This document shows positions 36,393 to 44,866 of a DNA stretch of 64,000 bases, one piece after another. The notes beneath the pieces were generated by a model. It had not been told where the DNA came from, did not search any database, and worked only from the letters and a program-made list of their open reading frames with translations. A program made the position numbers and the translations under genes. This DNA is from Zymobacter sp047495495 (lineage in GTDB: Bacteria > Pseudomonadota > Gammaproteobacteria > Pseudomonadales > Halomonadaceae), in contig NZ_CP179930.1 in assembly GCF_047495495.1 (NCBI RefSeq), positions 1,984,001-2,048,000 on the forward strand, in the 5' to 3' direction. How positions within the stretch are numbered: the stretch's first letter is position 1; each line of letters begins with the position of its first letter.

Positions 36393-36860
36393 TTACTCGG
36401 GAATGCGCAGCGTCTGTCCCGGATAGATCTTGTCAGGATGGCTCAGCATTGGACGGTTGGCTTCGAAAATGTCCGTATAGCGGTTGCCCTGCCCTTTGCC
36501 ATAGACACCCTCAGCGATCTTCCACAGCGTGTCGCCTTCCTTGACCGTATAGAAGCGCGGTTCTGCAGCGCCTTGCTGAGTGGCTTCAACCTTCAGATTA
36601 TCGGTGTTGACGCGTGCCACACCGTGGGCGTTACCGACAGCCATCACGACCTTCTCGAGCGTTGCCTGATCCGCTACGCTGCCGCTCAGAGTGACCTGAT
36701 CACCCTCAATGGCAATCTGCACGTTCTGCGAACCCAACTGATATTTATCCAGCTCCTGCTTGAGCGCTTCTGCAGAAGGCCCTTGCACTTCGCCTGCCTG
36801 CGCTTCCGTTGCGCCCGTCAGTTTCTTGCCCACTGATTTCACGAAATCAAAGAATCCCAT
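36393..36860 (-). CDS. kbp: BON and LysM domain protein (Kbp/YgaU type)
   Basis: 155 residues starting MGFFDFVKSVGKKL. A BON domain lies at about 25-95 (VQIAIEGDQVTLSGSVADQATLEKVVMAVGN has its core) and a LysM domain at about 103-154 (YTVKEGDTLWKIAEGVYG to IYPGQTLRIPE). The architecture and length match E. coli Kbp (149 residues), a cytoplasmic K+-binding protein induced by stress. There is no signal peptide, consistent with that. Preceded by an AAGGAGATG ribosome site. Confidence 0.92.
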   Translation of the reverse strand: MGFFDFVKSVGKKLTGATEAQAGEVQGPSAEALKQELDKYQLGSQNVQIAIEGDQVTLSGSVADQATLEKVVMAVGNAHGVARVNTDNLKVEATQQGAAEPRFYTVKEGDTLWKIAEGVYGKGQGNRYTDIFEANRPMLSHPDKIYPGQTLRIPE

Positions 36861-37017
36861 TCCACATCTCCTTGTGTGAGGACCACTGCAAATACCGAGG
36901 CGATCGCGATGACCAGCGCTCGCCTGCGCTTATCTGTCAGTGTAGCCGTGATACAGAAATGCTCCAGCCAGGGCACCTGGACTGGAGCATTCATGACAGC
37001 GGGAAAGTGCTGTTCTA

Positions 37018-37128
37018 TCAGTGAACGTCTTCACCGGCCGCAACGGCACGGCGCTCGTTCAGCTTAGCAACGCTCACCGTGGCCAGCGTAAAGACGCCGA
37101 TACAGCAGATCCAGATCAAATAGCACAT
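37018..37128 (-). CDS. cydX: Small cytochrome bd oxidase subunit, CydX-like
   Basis: 36 residues, beginning MCYLIWICCIGVFTLATVSV, with one membrane helix then a short charged tail (KLNERRAVAAGEDVH). It lies 69 bp downstream of cydB on the same strand, the usual place of cydX. An AGG lies seven bases before the ATG. E. coli CydX (37 residues) starts MWYFAWILG; here W2 is Cys and the helix carries three cysteines. Identification is by place, size and topology, since sequence similarity is low. CydX stabilises the haem site of the bd oxidase. Confidence 0.78.
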   Translation of the reverse strand: MCYLIWICCIGVFTLATVSVAKLNERRAVAAGEDVH

Positions 37129-37197
37129 AAGGATACCTGTTCTATAAAGGCCCGATGGTCAGCCACAAACTGCCCGCTAACCATCGGAAACGACCCA

Positions 37198-38325
37198 TTA
37201 ATAAAGGGAGTGGCTCTCTTCGTTGATATGCTCAACGGTGATACGACGCCACATTTTGACGTAGCACCACGTGGTGTAGGCCAGAATAATCGGGGTCATC
37301 ACCAGTGCCACCCAGAACATGATCGATAGCGTCAGCGCACTGGAAGTGGCATCCCACAGCGTCAGGCTTGCCGACGGCATCAGACTAGACGGCATGACAA
37401 ACGGGAACATCACCACGCCCGCTGTCGCAATTACACCCGCCAACATCAGTCCACTGGTCACGAATGCCAGACCTGCACGTTGACGACGAGCCAGCCCCAT
37501 GGTCAGGCTCATCGCAACCAACGCTACCGCCGGTGCAATCCACACCCAACCCGGGGCACCTTCCAGCCAGCCCTTGGTCACGACCGTCTTATGCGTCAGC
37601 TGCAGGATGCCGCTCTTATCACCGATCTCGGCCAACTGGTAGCCCATTCCGGTCGATGCCATCCATACGCCCGCGATTAAGAACAGTACGATCAGCAGCG
37701 GCGTCAACCACAGCACCAGACAGCGCGCACGATCGGCGACCGCCTGATCAGCGCGCGCCATCAGCCATACCCCCCCGTGAATCGACAGCATGATCACGGA
37801 AATCACACCGCACAGCAGCGCGAACGGATTCAACAACCCAAACAGGTTGCCATAGTAGTGAGCACGCATCAGCGTATCGACTTCGAACGGCACGCCCTGC
37901 AGCAGGTTACCGAAGGCCACCCCGAACACCAGCGAAGGCACGAAGCTGCCGACCCAGATCAGTCGGTCCCAGTTGTTGCGCCAGCGCGTAGATTCAATCT
38001 TAGAACGATAGTCAAAACCTACTGGGCGGAAGAACAGACCGAACAGCACCAATAGAATCGCGAAGTAGAAGCCGGAAAACGCGATGGAGTACACCAGCGG
38101 CCATGCGGCGAACAGTGCCCCGCCCGCCGTAATTAGCCAGACCTGGTTGCCATCCCAGTGGGGGGCAATGGTATTGATGACCACGCGACGTTCCTGGTCG
38201 GTCTTGCCTACGATTGGCATGACCATGGCCGTACCCATATCCATGCCGTCTGCGATGGCCCATCCGATCAGCAGTACGCCGACCAGCACCCACCAGACCA
38301 GCTTCAGGAATTCATAGTCGAGCAT
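37198..38325 (-). CDS. cydB: Cytochrome bd ubiquinol oxidase subunit II
   Basis: 375 residues from ATG 38325, where homologues begin (MLDYEFLKLVWWVLVG); the open frame extends 24 codons further without support. About eight membrane helices. WAIADGMDMGTAMVMPIVGK, ETNE-type loop, IAPHWDGNQVWLITAGGALF and IMLSIHGGVWLMARAD are typical of CydB. With CydA it forms the high-affinity quinol oxidase of the inner membrane. It lies 107 bp downstream of cydA. Confidence 0.95.
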   Translation of the reverse strand: MLDYEFLKLVWWVLVGVLLIGWAIADGMDMGTAMVMPIVGKTDQERRVVINTIAPHWDGNQVWLITAGGALFAAWPLVYSIAFSGFYFAILLVLFGLFFRPVGFDYRSKIESTRWRNNWDRLIWVGSFVPSLVFGVAFGNLLQGVPFEVDTLMRAHYYGNLFGLLNPFALLCGVISVIMLSIHGGVWLMARADQAVADRARCLVLWLTPLLIVLFLIAGVWMASTGMGYQLAEIGDKSGILQLTHKTVVTKGWLEGAPGWVWIAPAVALVAMSLTMGLARRQRAGLAFVTSGLMLAGVIATAGVVMFPFVMPSSLMPSASLTLWDATSSALTLSIMFWVALVMTPIILAYTTWCYVKMWRRITVEHINEESHSLY

Positions 38326-38432
38326 GAAAGGTTCCCTTGATGGAGAGCTTCGGCTTTCCGAAGCTTGAATATCCTGTTGTGCCTGACCCGCCGCCATTGA
38401 AGGCGGCGGCCTCAGGCCTCCCTATCCGCTTA

Positions 38433-39986
38433 TCACGCCGCCTTTTCGAAATGATAGCGGCCGGTGTGCAGTGAAGACGGTCCTTTGCAAGCGAACTTCA
38501 CCATCAGCCACACTTCGACGATCAGCAGCGCCGTATAGAAAAGGAAGAAGCAAGCCAGTGAAATGACAAGATCCCATACCGTCAGACTGGACGCAGCCTG
38601 GAACGTCGGTAGGATACCGCCGATGGCCCACGGCTGACGCCCATACTCAGCCACGAACCAGCCTGTTTCAACGGCAATCCACGGCAGCGGAATAGCCAGC
38701 AGGCACAGCATAAGGAAGCGCGGATACTGCTGGAAACGCTGCTTAAAGGTGATCCACAGGGCACCCAGCATGACCAAGAACATCAGTACGCCACACAGCA
38801 CCATGATGCGGAAGCTGAAGAACAGCGGCAGTGAGTTCGGGATACTGTCCTTGGCCGCCAGCGAAATCTGCTCCGGCGTTGCGTTCACGACATCCTGCGT
38901 ATAGCGCTGCAGCAGCATGCCATAGCCGATATCAGCCGCATGCTGATCGAAGATCGCCCGCGTTTCGACAGTGGCATCGCCGCTACGCATTTTGATCAGA
39001 GCATCCAGCCCCTTGGCACCGGACACAATGCGCGCTTCGTTATCGCTGACAATGTCACGCAGCCCTTTCACTTCCGTATCCAGAGAGCGCGTTGCGATCA
39101 ACCCCATCACGTATGGAATTTTCAGCGCGTACTCGGTCTCTTGCTTTTCTTGGTTCGGAATACCGAACACCGTGAAAGCTGCCGGAGCCTTCTCGGTATG
39201 CCACTCTCCTTCGATGGCCGCCAGCTTGTACGGCTGCGCGTCTTTGAGTTCATAGCCCGACTCATCGCCGAACATCATGACACCCAGTACGGCACAGGTA
39301 CCGAATACTGCCGCCATGGAGAAAGAACGCTTGGCAAACGCTACATCGCGGTTCTTCAACAGATACCAGGCGCTGATCCCCAGCACGAAGATGGCCCCTG
39401 TCACATAGCCCGCCATAGCCGTGTGCACGAATTTGACCTGCGCGACCGGGTTCAGAAGCACATCAAGGAAGTTGGTCATCTCCATGCGCATGGTGTCAGG
39501 GTTGAAATGAGCCCCGACCGGGTTCTGCATCCAACCATTAGCGACCAGAATCCACAGCGCAGAGAAGTTCGATCCCAGTGCCACCAGCCATGTCACCGTA
39601 AGATGCTGGTACTTGCTGAGACGATCCCAGCCGAAGAAGAACAGCCCAACGAACGTGGATTCTAGGAAGAACGCCACCAGACCTTCAATGGCCAGCGGAG
39701 CACCGAAGATATCGCCTACATAGTGAGAGTAGTACGACCAGTTGGTGCCGAACTGAAATTCCATGGTCAGACCCGTTGTGACGCCAAGCGCAAAGTTGAT
39801 ACCGAACAACTTGCCCCAGAAACGAGTCATATCACGGTAGATCTGCTTGCCCGTGACCACATAGGTGGTCTCCATGATGGCCAACAGCACGGCCAGTCCC
39901 AGCGTCAGCGGAACGAACAAAAAGTGATAGAGTGCCGTTGCCGCGAATTGCCATCGCGACAGCGCCACCAGTGTTTCGGATATCAT
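38433..39986 (-). CDS. cydA: Cytochrome bd ubiquinol oxidase subunit I
   Basis: 517 residues from ATG 39986, matching the E. coli CydA N-terminus (SRWQFAATALYHFLFVPLTLG) and supported by AAGG seven bases upstream; the open frame runs 53 codons further without support. Haem ligand H21 (E. coli H19) is in ALYHF. KLFGINFALGVTTGLTMEFQ and ESTFVGLFFFGWDRLSK are near identical to CydA. The quinol loop is long and the C-terminal signature YGRQPWAIGGILPT is present. It reduces O2 to water with ubiquinol at low oxygen. Confidence 0.96.
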   Translation of the reverse strand: MISETLVALSRWQFAATALYHFLFVPLTLGLAVLLAIMETTYVVTGKQIYRDMTRFWGKLFGINFALGVTTGLTMEFQFGTNWSYYSHYVGDIFGAPLAIEGLVAFFLESTFVGLFFFGWDRLSKYQHLTVTWLVALGSNFSALWILVANGWMQNPVGAHFNPDTMRMEMTNFLDVLLNPVAQVKFVHTAMAGYVTGAIFVLGISAWYLLKNRDVAFAKRSFSMAAVFGTCAVLGVMMFGDESGYELKDAQPYKLAAIEGEWHTEKAPAAFTVFGIPNQEKQETEYALKIPYVMGLIATRSLDTEVKGLRDIVSDNEARIVSGAKGLDALIKMRSGDATVETRAIFDQHAADIGYGMLLQRYTQDVVNATPEQISLAAKDSIPNSLPLFFSFRIMVLCGVLMFLVMLGALWITFKQRFQQYPRFLMLCLLAIPLPWIAVETGWFVAEYGRQPWAIGGILPTFQAASSLTVWDLVISLACFFLFYTALLIVEVWLMVKFACKGPSSLHTGRYHFEKAA

Positions 39987-40461
39987 GTCGAGGCCTTGAT
40001 AGTGGATGGAGACGTGATTGGGATAAAAATCGGTAAGGGATATCGGCATTTTGCGAAGTTTGCTTGAACAAACCCACGCAAAACAGGCGGGAATCATTTT
40101 TCCCCACCCTTGCGGTAGGAAAAACATGACAAATTGTCGCACCAATGTGACACAATCGCGCAGGCTTGGCAGAACAGTATCAGGTCGATCTGTTGCGTCG
40201 ATAGATATTTTTCATGAAGAAGACTGAACTTTTTCCACAATTCGGCATGACAAATCGAACGCTGTTTTCTATAGTGGCCGTATGTGTTGGATATGGCGTT
40301 TATATTTGCCATGTCGTGTGCGTCCGCCGAAAGCCTTAATCAGCTGGCGCATACAGACACAAAACGCTATCTTCCTAGCTAGCGTGTGCTGTTGGATACG
40401 CTATGCACGTATCTCTATATGAAAGGGATGGGCATCAATGCCCTGGGGCAAGGAGAAAACC
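39987..40461. other. Divergent intergenic region, cydA / ompW
   Basis: About 475 bp with no convincing gene. I looked for FNR-like TTGAT-N4-ATCAA and did not find a good match. Minus-strand A+T-rich stretches near 40190-40290 could hold the cyd promoter. Confidence 0.4.
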
Positions 40462-41070
40462 ATGAAATCCGTTAATGTACTGGCAGCCGCTATCCTCGCT
40501 GGCTCAGCAGTCATCGGTACTCAGCAGGCAATGGCCTACACTGCTGGCGACCTGTACTTCCGTGGCGACTTCACTCGCACGAACACGACTGGTAAAGGTG
40601 AAGCGAAAAACGGCACCTCTTCCACTCGTCTGGACCTCGGTACTGACCGCAGCTCTTCTGCTGCCCTCGGTTGGGTAGTTGCTGACAAGTTCGGCTTCGA
40701 ATTCAACAGCTCTACCGAATCTCTGCGTCTGGGCAACGGTGCTAAAGGCGACAGCGCCAATGGCTCCAAATACCATCCGTACACCCTGGTAGCTAACTGG
40801 TTCCCGCTCGGCGGCACTGGCGCACAGGTTCAGCCGTACGTAGGTATCGGTGCTAGCTACTACGCGTTCTCCAACCGCGCTGCAGACAACCTGCCGAAAG
40901 ACAAATGGGCTCCGACCGCTCAGGCAGGCGTTGACTTCTTCCTGACCAAATGGCTGGCCGTCAACGGTTACGTTCAGTATTCTCGCCTGCGCGTTGATAC
41001 TGAAAACGACGCCTCCGAATACAAGATCGACCCGCTTACCGTTGGTGCTGGTCTGACCTTCCGCTTCTAA
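40462..41070 (+). CDS. OmpW-like outer-membrane beta-barrel protein (first)
   Basis: 202 residues from ATG 40462, with AAGGAG seven bases upstream. Signal peptide cleaved near QAMAYTAG. The mature part shows alternating beta strands, LVANWFPLGGTGAQVQPYVG typical of the OmpW family, and the C-terminal GAGLTFRF ending in Phe as needed for outer-membrane insertion. Codons are strongly biased (GGT, CTG, GCT, AAA for Lys), a sign of high expression. OmpW proteins form small hydrophobic channels and respond to salt and oxygen stress. A second family member follows 508 bp later. Confidence 0.9.
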   Translation: MKSVNVLAAAILAGSAVIGTQQAMAYTAGDLYFRGDFTRTNTTGKGEAKNGTSSTRLDLGTDRSSSAALGWVVADKFGFEFNSSTESLRLGNGAKGDSANGSKYHPYTLVANWFPLGGTGAQVQPYVGIGASYYAFSNRAADNLPKDKWAPTAQAGVDFFLTKWLAVNGYVQYSRLRVDTENDASEYKIDPLTVGAGLTFRF

Positions 41071-41110
41071 TCATTATCGCTGCTGCAACAGCGATACGGT
41101 CTGAAGTGTC

Positions 41111-41138
41111 AAAAGCGCTGCCTTCGGGTGGCGCTTTT
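41111..41138 (+). terminator. Terminator after first ompW-like gene
   Basis: AAAAGCGC pairs with GCGCTTTT, with a stable inner CC-TTCG-GG loop, 40 bases after the stop. Confidence 0.85.
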
Positions 41139-41578
41139 GTATATTGAGACGCTGCCCGGCGATAAGGGTTCCATCATTCCCTCTATCGACCGCTTCTGGC
41201 TTCTCTGCATGGGCCATAACGCTCGATAGCCTCACTTATGACTATGTCATTCGATGGCACTATGCTGCCATTCCCACTGCCGTGACTTTTCTTTAAATAC
41301 CCTTACATTCCATCATCACTTTTTCCTATTGTGCGTGCATCGCGCCTTTTTCTATTTCGCTTCACCGCTCTCACTCCCCTTGGCATAGGCCCTGCGCAGA
41401 ATGTGACGCAACGTAACGCAATGAAAAGCGACTACAAAAACGTCGCATGCGACATTGAGCCGCATGACAAACGGGAACACGATGCGGTTAAAGTGGTCGC
41501 CGACACGACAAGCGCGCCGATAGCCTTGTCACACAGTGGACGGCTCCACTGTGCCTACTCAATCAGGGAATCCCCTTC
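41139..41578. other. Intergenic region between the two ompW-like genes
   Basis: No gene seen. Contains a perfect hairpin close to the start of the second porin gene, listed separately, and A+T-rich sequence near 41290-41330 that could be promoter. Confidence 0.4.
41532..41553 (+). promoter_or_regulatory. Perfect hairpin in the leader of the second ompW-like gene
   Basis: CACAGTGGA pairs with TCCACTGTG around CGGC and ends 25 bases before the ATG. Without a T-run it is not a terminator. It may protect or regulate the message, or be a protein-binding dyad. Confidence 0.45.
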
Positions 41579-42223
41579 ATGATGAAACGTTCCGCCCTTG
41601 CCTTGACCGCAACGGCTGCGCTGTGCAGCTTTTCTTCTGCCGTTTTCGCCTATGGTGCCGAAGACTTTTGGGTACGCGCAGGTGCCGTTCGCGTTCAGCC
41701 GACCGGCAGCGACAACCATCTGAACGGTAACGACATCAAGATCGACAACAAGCAGACGGGGGCCGCCTTCACCGTAGGCTATCGCTTTACCGATACGTTC
41801 GGCGTCGAACTGCTGGGCGCGCCAGAAAGCTTCAAGCATGACGTAATGCTGAACGGCGAAAAAGGCGCTGTCGTCGACCTGCTGCCGCCGACACTAACGG
41901 CACAGTACTACCCGCTGGGCGGCACTGATTCCCAAGTTCAGCCGTACATCGGTGCGGGCGTCAACTACACCCGCTTCACCAACACCCACGTTGGCGACAC
42001 CGAATATCCAAAACTCGTGATGGAACACACGTGGGGCTATGCTCTGCAGGCTGGCATCGACTTCAACATCAGCGAGCACTGGGGCGCCAACCTTGGTGTG
42101 TGGTACATGGACATTGATGCCAAATCCCACCTTGAAGACAAAAATGGCGCCACGATCGGCAGCGAAACCACCCTACACATCGATCCTATCGTCAGCATGG
42201 CAGGCATCACCTATCGCTTCTAA
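41579..42223 (+). CDS. ompW: OmpW-like outer-membrane beta-barrel protein (second)
   Basis: 214 residues; ATG 41579 is followed by a second ATG and either may be used. Signal peptide cleaved near AVFAYGAE. WVRAGAVRVQPTGSDNHLNG, YRFTDTFGVELLGA, LPPTLTAQYYPLGG, VQPYIGAGVNYTRF and the C-terminal ITYRF are classic OmpW motifs, closer to enteric OmpW than the first copy. It shares the PLGGT-x-x-QVQPY-G stretch with its neighbour, so the two are paralogues. Followed by a strong terminator. Confidence 0.92.
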   Translation: MMKRSALALTATAALCSFSSAVFAYGAEDFWVRAGAVRVQPTGSDNHLNGNDIKIDNKQTGAAFTVGYRFTDTFGVELLGAPESFKHDVMLNGEKGAVVDLLPPTLTAQYYPLGGTDSQVQPYIGAGVNYTRFTNTHVGDTEYPKLVMEHTWGYALQAGIDFNISEHWGANLGVWYMDIDAKSHLEDKNGATIGSETTLHIDPIVSMAGITYRF

Positions 42224-42263
42224 TCCGGTGCCTCTGCCGCATCCACGAAGCATATGCCAGCGT

Positions 42264-42299
42264 CAAAAAAAGCCAGCCCCAGAAAGGGCTGGCTTTTTT
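42264..42299 (+). terminator. Terminator after second ompW-like gene
   Basis: AAAAAAGCCAGCCC pairs with GGGCTGGCTTTTTT around CAGAAA. The 300 bp that follow (42300-42609) contain no recognisable gene. Confidence 0.93.
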
Positions 42300-42609
42300 C
42301 TTTATACGACGAACGATTGCGTATGCTCAGCACCAATGGACGTGATCAGACATCATGACACTATTGCCCATGATCCCAAGCACTCCTGATGCACCAACGC
42401 CTATAAAGAAAAGGCCCCAGTTCGGATCGCACGCTAGCCATTAGCACATTGGCAGGCTAAATAGCCACTGAAACGCACCATGACGAATGCGTCCCCATCC
42501 ATATCTTTCCACCCGATAGATGAAGTAGCGCATCATATGCTTTCAACGAGCGGGTGAGACTTACCCAATGGATCGCAGCACGTTCTCAACAGCACCTCCA
42601 TGTTATTCA

Positions 42610-43036
42610 ATGTCGATGAACGGCAATCAAGGCTAGCTGAGCATCTTCGATGGCAACTGGTCGAGCCCATGCTCTGTGAGTTATGCCGCGTCCGCACCAC
42701 ATCTATGTCACTCACATGTCGATGAACGGCAATCAAGGCTAGCCGAGCATCTTCGATGGCAGCTGGTCACGCCAATGCCCTGCAAGTTATGCCGTGTCAG
42801 CACCACATCTATGTCAGTCACATGTCGATGAACGGCAGTCCACGATAGCCGAGCATCTTCGATGGCAGCTGGTCACGCTAATTCTCTGTGAGTTATGCCA
42901 TTTCAGCGCCACATCTATGTCACTCACATGCCGAGGAACGGCAATCAGGCTGGCCTAAGCATCTTCAATTACGGGTGGTCGAGCCAATGCTCTGTGAGTT
43001 ATACCGCGTCAGCACCGCCCAGCAGCACATCTATTT
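42610..43036. repeat. Tandem repeat, four units with 106-bp period
   Basis: Units begin at 42610, 42716, 42822 and 42928, each opening ATG(T/C)CGA-GAACGGCA and sharing GAGCATCTTCGATGGCA, then GAGTTATGCC, then CACATCTATGTCA. The spacing is exactly 106 bp three times. The last unit is the most diverged, has about 9 extra bases (GCCCAGCAG) and overlaps the last dozen codons of yqcC. The array therefore looks like decayed tandem duplications of the yqcC 3' end and its downstream flank. Confidence 0.85.
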
Positions 43037-43334
43037 CGCGCAATACACCAATAACCGGCATGCGTGCCCCGTTGCTATACCCTTTCAGGTAAAGTTCTGC
43101 AGCCGGGGCAATTTGTGACCCTTGGGGCAACGGTAGACGTTGGTCGATGAGCACCTTCAGCCGTGCGACCAGTACGAAGCGCAGCCACTGTGGCATGGTC
43201 AGAGTATCGATACAGAAGGGTTCTCGACTGGCCATAGCGGCGGCATCGGGCTCATCCTGACGCCACATGCTACCAGCACGCATGGCCGCTTCAAGGCGTG
43301 CCAGTGCATCACTCAATTCTAGGTATATCGCCAT
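42999..43334 (-). CDS. yqcC: YqcC family protein
   Basis: 111 residues from ATG 43334, with AGGAG eight bases upstream; the open frame extends upstream without support. YqcC (DUF446) features: SDALARLEAAMRAGSMWRQD, then EPFCIDTLTMPQWLRFVLVA, RLPLPQGSQIAPAAELYLKG and a terminal VLREIDVLLGG. The length matches E. coli YqcC (109). A small cytoplasmic helical protein of unknown role, next to truC in enteric bacteria. Its last codons lie inside the 106-bp tandem repeat. Confidence 0.88.
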   Translation of the reverse strand: MAIYLELSDALARLEAAMRAGSMWRQDEPDAAAMASREPFCIDTLTMPQWLRFVLVARLKVLIDQRLPLPQGSQIAPAAELYLKGYSNGARMPVIGVLREIDVLLGGADAV

Positions 43335-43559
43335 TGGCGCTTCTCCTGTCATGATGGCCGCAATCGTACAGCCATGTGTATCCAAAGGCCGCAGATCGTA
43401 CCGCATTTTCGGGTGCGCTGCCCGCATGGCAATCAGTAAAGCACTGGTTATCCACACCGGCAGCGCGCTTTTCGCTCATTCACAGAAAACCTGCGCGAGC
43501 CTGTGGAAAAGCTCGGGAAAAGACTGGCAACACGCGGTCTGATGCGGGCTATAGGCATT

Positions 43560-43576
43560 TGTTCAATTATTGAACA
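43560..43576. promoter_or_regulatory. Perfect 17-bp palindrome, candidate operator
   Basis: TGTTCAATTATTGAACA is a perfect dyad around a central T, in the 357-bp space between divergent yqcC and the DUF3549 gene. No gene is seen in that space. A single TTATCCACA (DnaA-box consensus) lies at 43448. The palindrome has the form of a helix-turn-helix regulator site, but no regulator is known. Confidence 0.45.
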
Positions 43577-43691
43577 GCACTTAAAATTCACAGTAATGCC
43601 AGAACGGTGCCTCTTCAATAGATCACCGCCCCCGCTGGCGAGTAGGATGATATGCTTTATCTTTCTTCTGCTGACAGATGAGTAGTCGCCC

Positions 43692-44714
43692 ATGTCCTCG
43701 GTATCCACCCTGTCTGATCTGTTCGATCATGCCAAACTGCCCTTTCGTATCTATCACCTTGGGCGTCGCGTCATGCCATGTTCGCGCGCGCACTTCCGCG
43801 CTTTCGAAGAAGAGAAGATCGCGTGGGAATCGCCCTTTAAGGGGGAAGCACGCCTTGCTCTGGTCATTGATGATCCTGATGGACAGGTCGATCAGAGCCG
43901 TATCTGGTGTCTGGCCCTTCCATTGGATGAACAAGGCCAGCTGCAGCCCGCTGCACGCGATGCGTTTTTGCGTCGCTTGCTGGAAGCAGGACTTGAGGCC
44001 AGCCTACACAGTGAAGAAGACGGTCAGCACGATCCGATGAAGGACAATCCGCTGGCGTATGCACCGGACATGATGGCCCGCGCCATGCTGCATGCGTGGC
44101 TGTGCCATGACAATAGCCTGCCACTGAGCGAAGCGGCCCAGCACGTTGCACGCTATATCGCAGCCCCAACAGCCGATGATGCGCCTGAGTGGTCAGACCT
44201 CAGTGTTCAGGGCATTGCCGACTGGACGGTCCAGCTGACGACCGAAGACAAGGCGCTGCTGGCGACACAACTGCCACAGCTGGAAGACCATGTCGTCAGT
44301 GCGCTGTGCCAGTGTCTGGAACATGCCCCCTTCCAACATGAAGCGCTTGCGGCAGCGCTACGGACACGTACAGCTTCAGATGAGCCATTACGCTCGCTCG
44401 GGCTGCGCGCGGTTATTGGCACGCAAACAGAAACGGCATGCCAGTGGCTGGATACACTGCTAACACAGACACCAAGCGTTGAGGCGCTGGCAATTGTCAG
44501 TCTACGGGGATGGCAACACCTCGAACACGCCGAACGCCTACCGGTGTTTTTGGAGGCGCTGGCCGCCCATCCTGACATTAACCTGCGCGACTCGCTGCGA
44601 GATCTGGCACTGATTCCACGCCTGCGCTTGCCGGTCATCATGGCACTTCAGCAGGCCTCTCCGGCATCAGCATTGGGTCGCCGCCTCAGCGAAATGGGGC
44701 TGGGCCGCTATTAA
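43692..44714 (+). CDS. DUF3549 family protein
   Basis: 340 residues, cytoplasmic, no signal peptide. It starts with STLSDLFDHAKLPFRIYHLG and RRVMPCSRAHFRAFEEEKIA, which I associate with DUF3549. LALVIDDP and RIWCLALPLDEQGQLQPAARD follow. The C-terminal half is a series of Leu/Ala-rich helices resembling HEAT-like repeats (about residues 180-330). It is found next to yqcC in marine gammaproteobacteria, and that pairing is seen here as divergent genes. Function unknown. Confidence 0.82.
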   Translation: MSSVSTLSDLFDHAKLPFRIYHLGRRVMPCSRAHFRAFEEEKIAWESPFKGEARLALVIDDPDGQVDQSRIWCLALPLDEQGQLQPAARDAFLRRLLEAGLEASLHSEEDGQHDPMKDNPLAYAPDMMARAMLHAWLCHDNSLPLSEAAQHVARYIAAPTADDAPEWSDLSVQGIADWTVQLTTEDKALLATQLPQLEDHVVSALCQCLEHAPFQHEALAAALRTRTASDEPLRSLGLRAVIGTQTETACQWLDTLLTQTPSVEALAIVSLRGWQHLEHAERLPVFLEALAAHPDINLRDSLRDLALIPRLRLPVIMALQQASPASALGRRLSEMGLGRY

Positions 44715-44829
44715 TCACAGACATCTTTCTGACGCCATGACGAGCCCTAAAAGGGCCTGCATAAGCGGCATATAAGATACACAAGATAATTTTTATGTCG
44801 TCATGATGTAATCACCCATCGGTTTTATC

Positions 44830-44866
44830 AAAAGCCCATGCTATATATGACGCATGGGCTTTTTTA
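44830..44866 (+). terminator. Terminator downstream of DUF3549 gene
   Basis: AAAAGCCCATG pairs with CATGGGCTTTT and is followed by more T. It lies 115 bases after the stop codon. Confidence 0.88.

Noticed and set aside
42610..43036. Possible CRISPR array because of regular spacing
   Set aside because: The 106-bp units are repeated as a whole with scattered differences; there is no short repeat alternating with unique spacers and no cas genes.
43448..43456. TTATCCACA, a perfect DnaA-box sequence, near yqcC
   Set aside because: A single box without a cluster, A+T-rich unwinding element or dnaA/gidA context does not support an origin.
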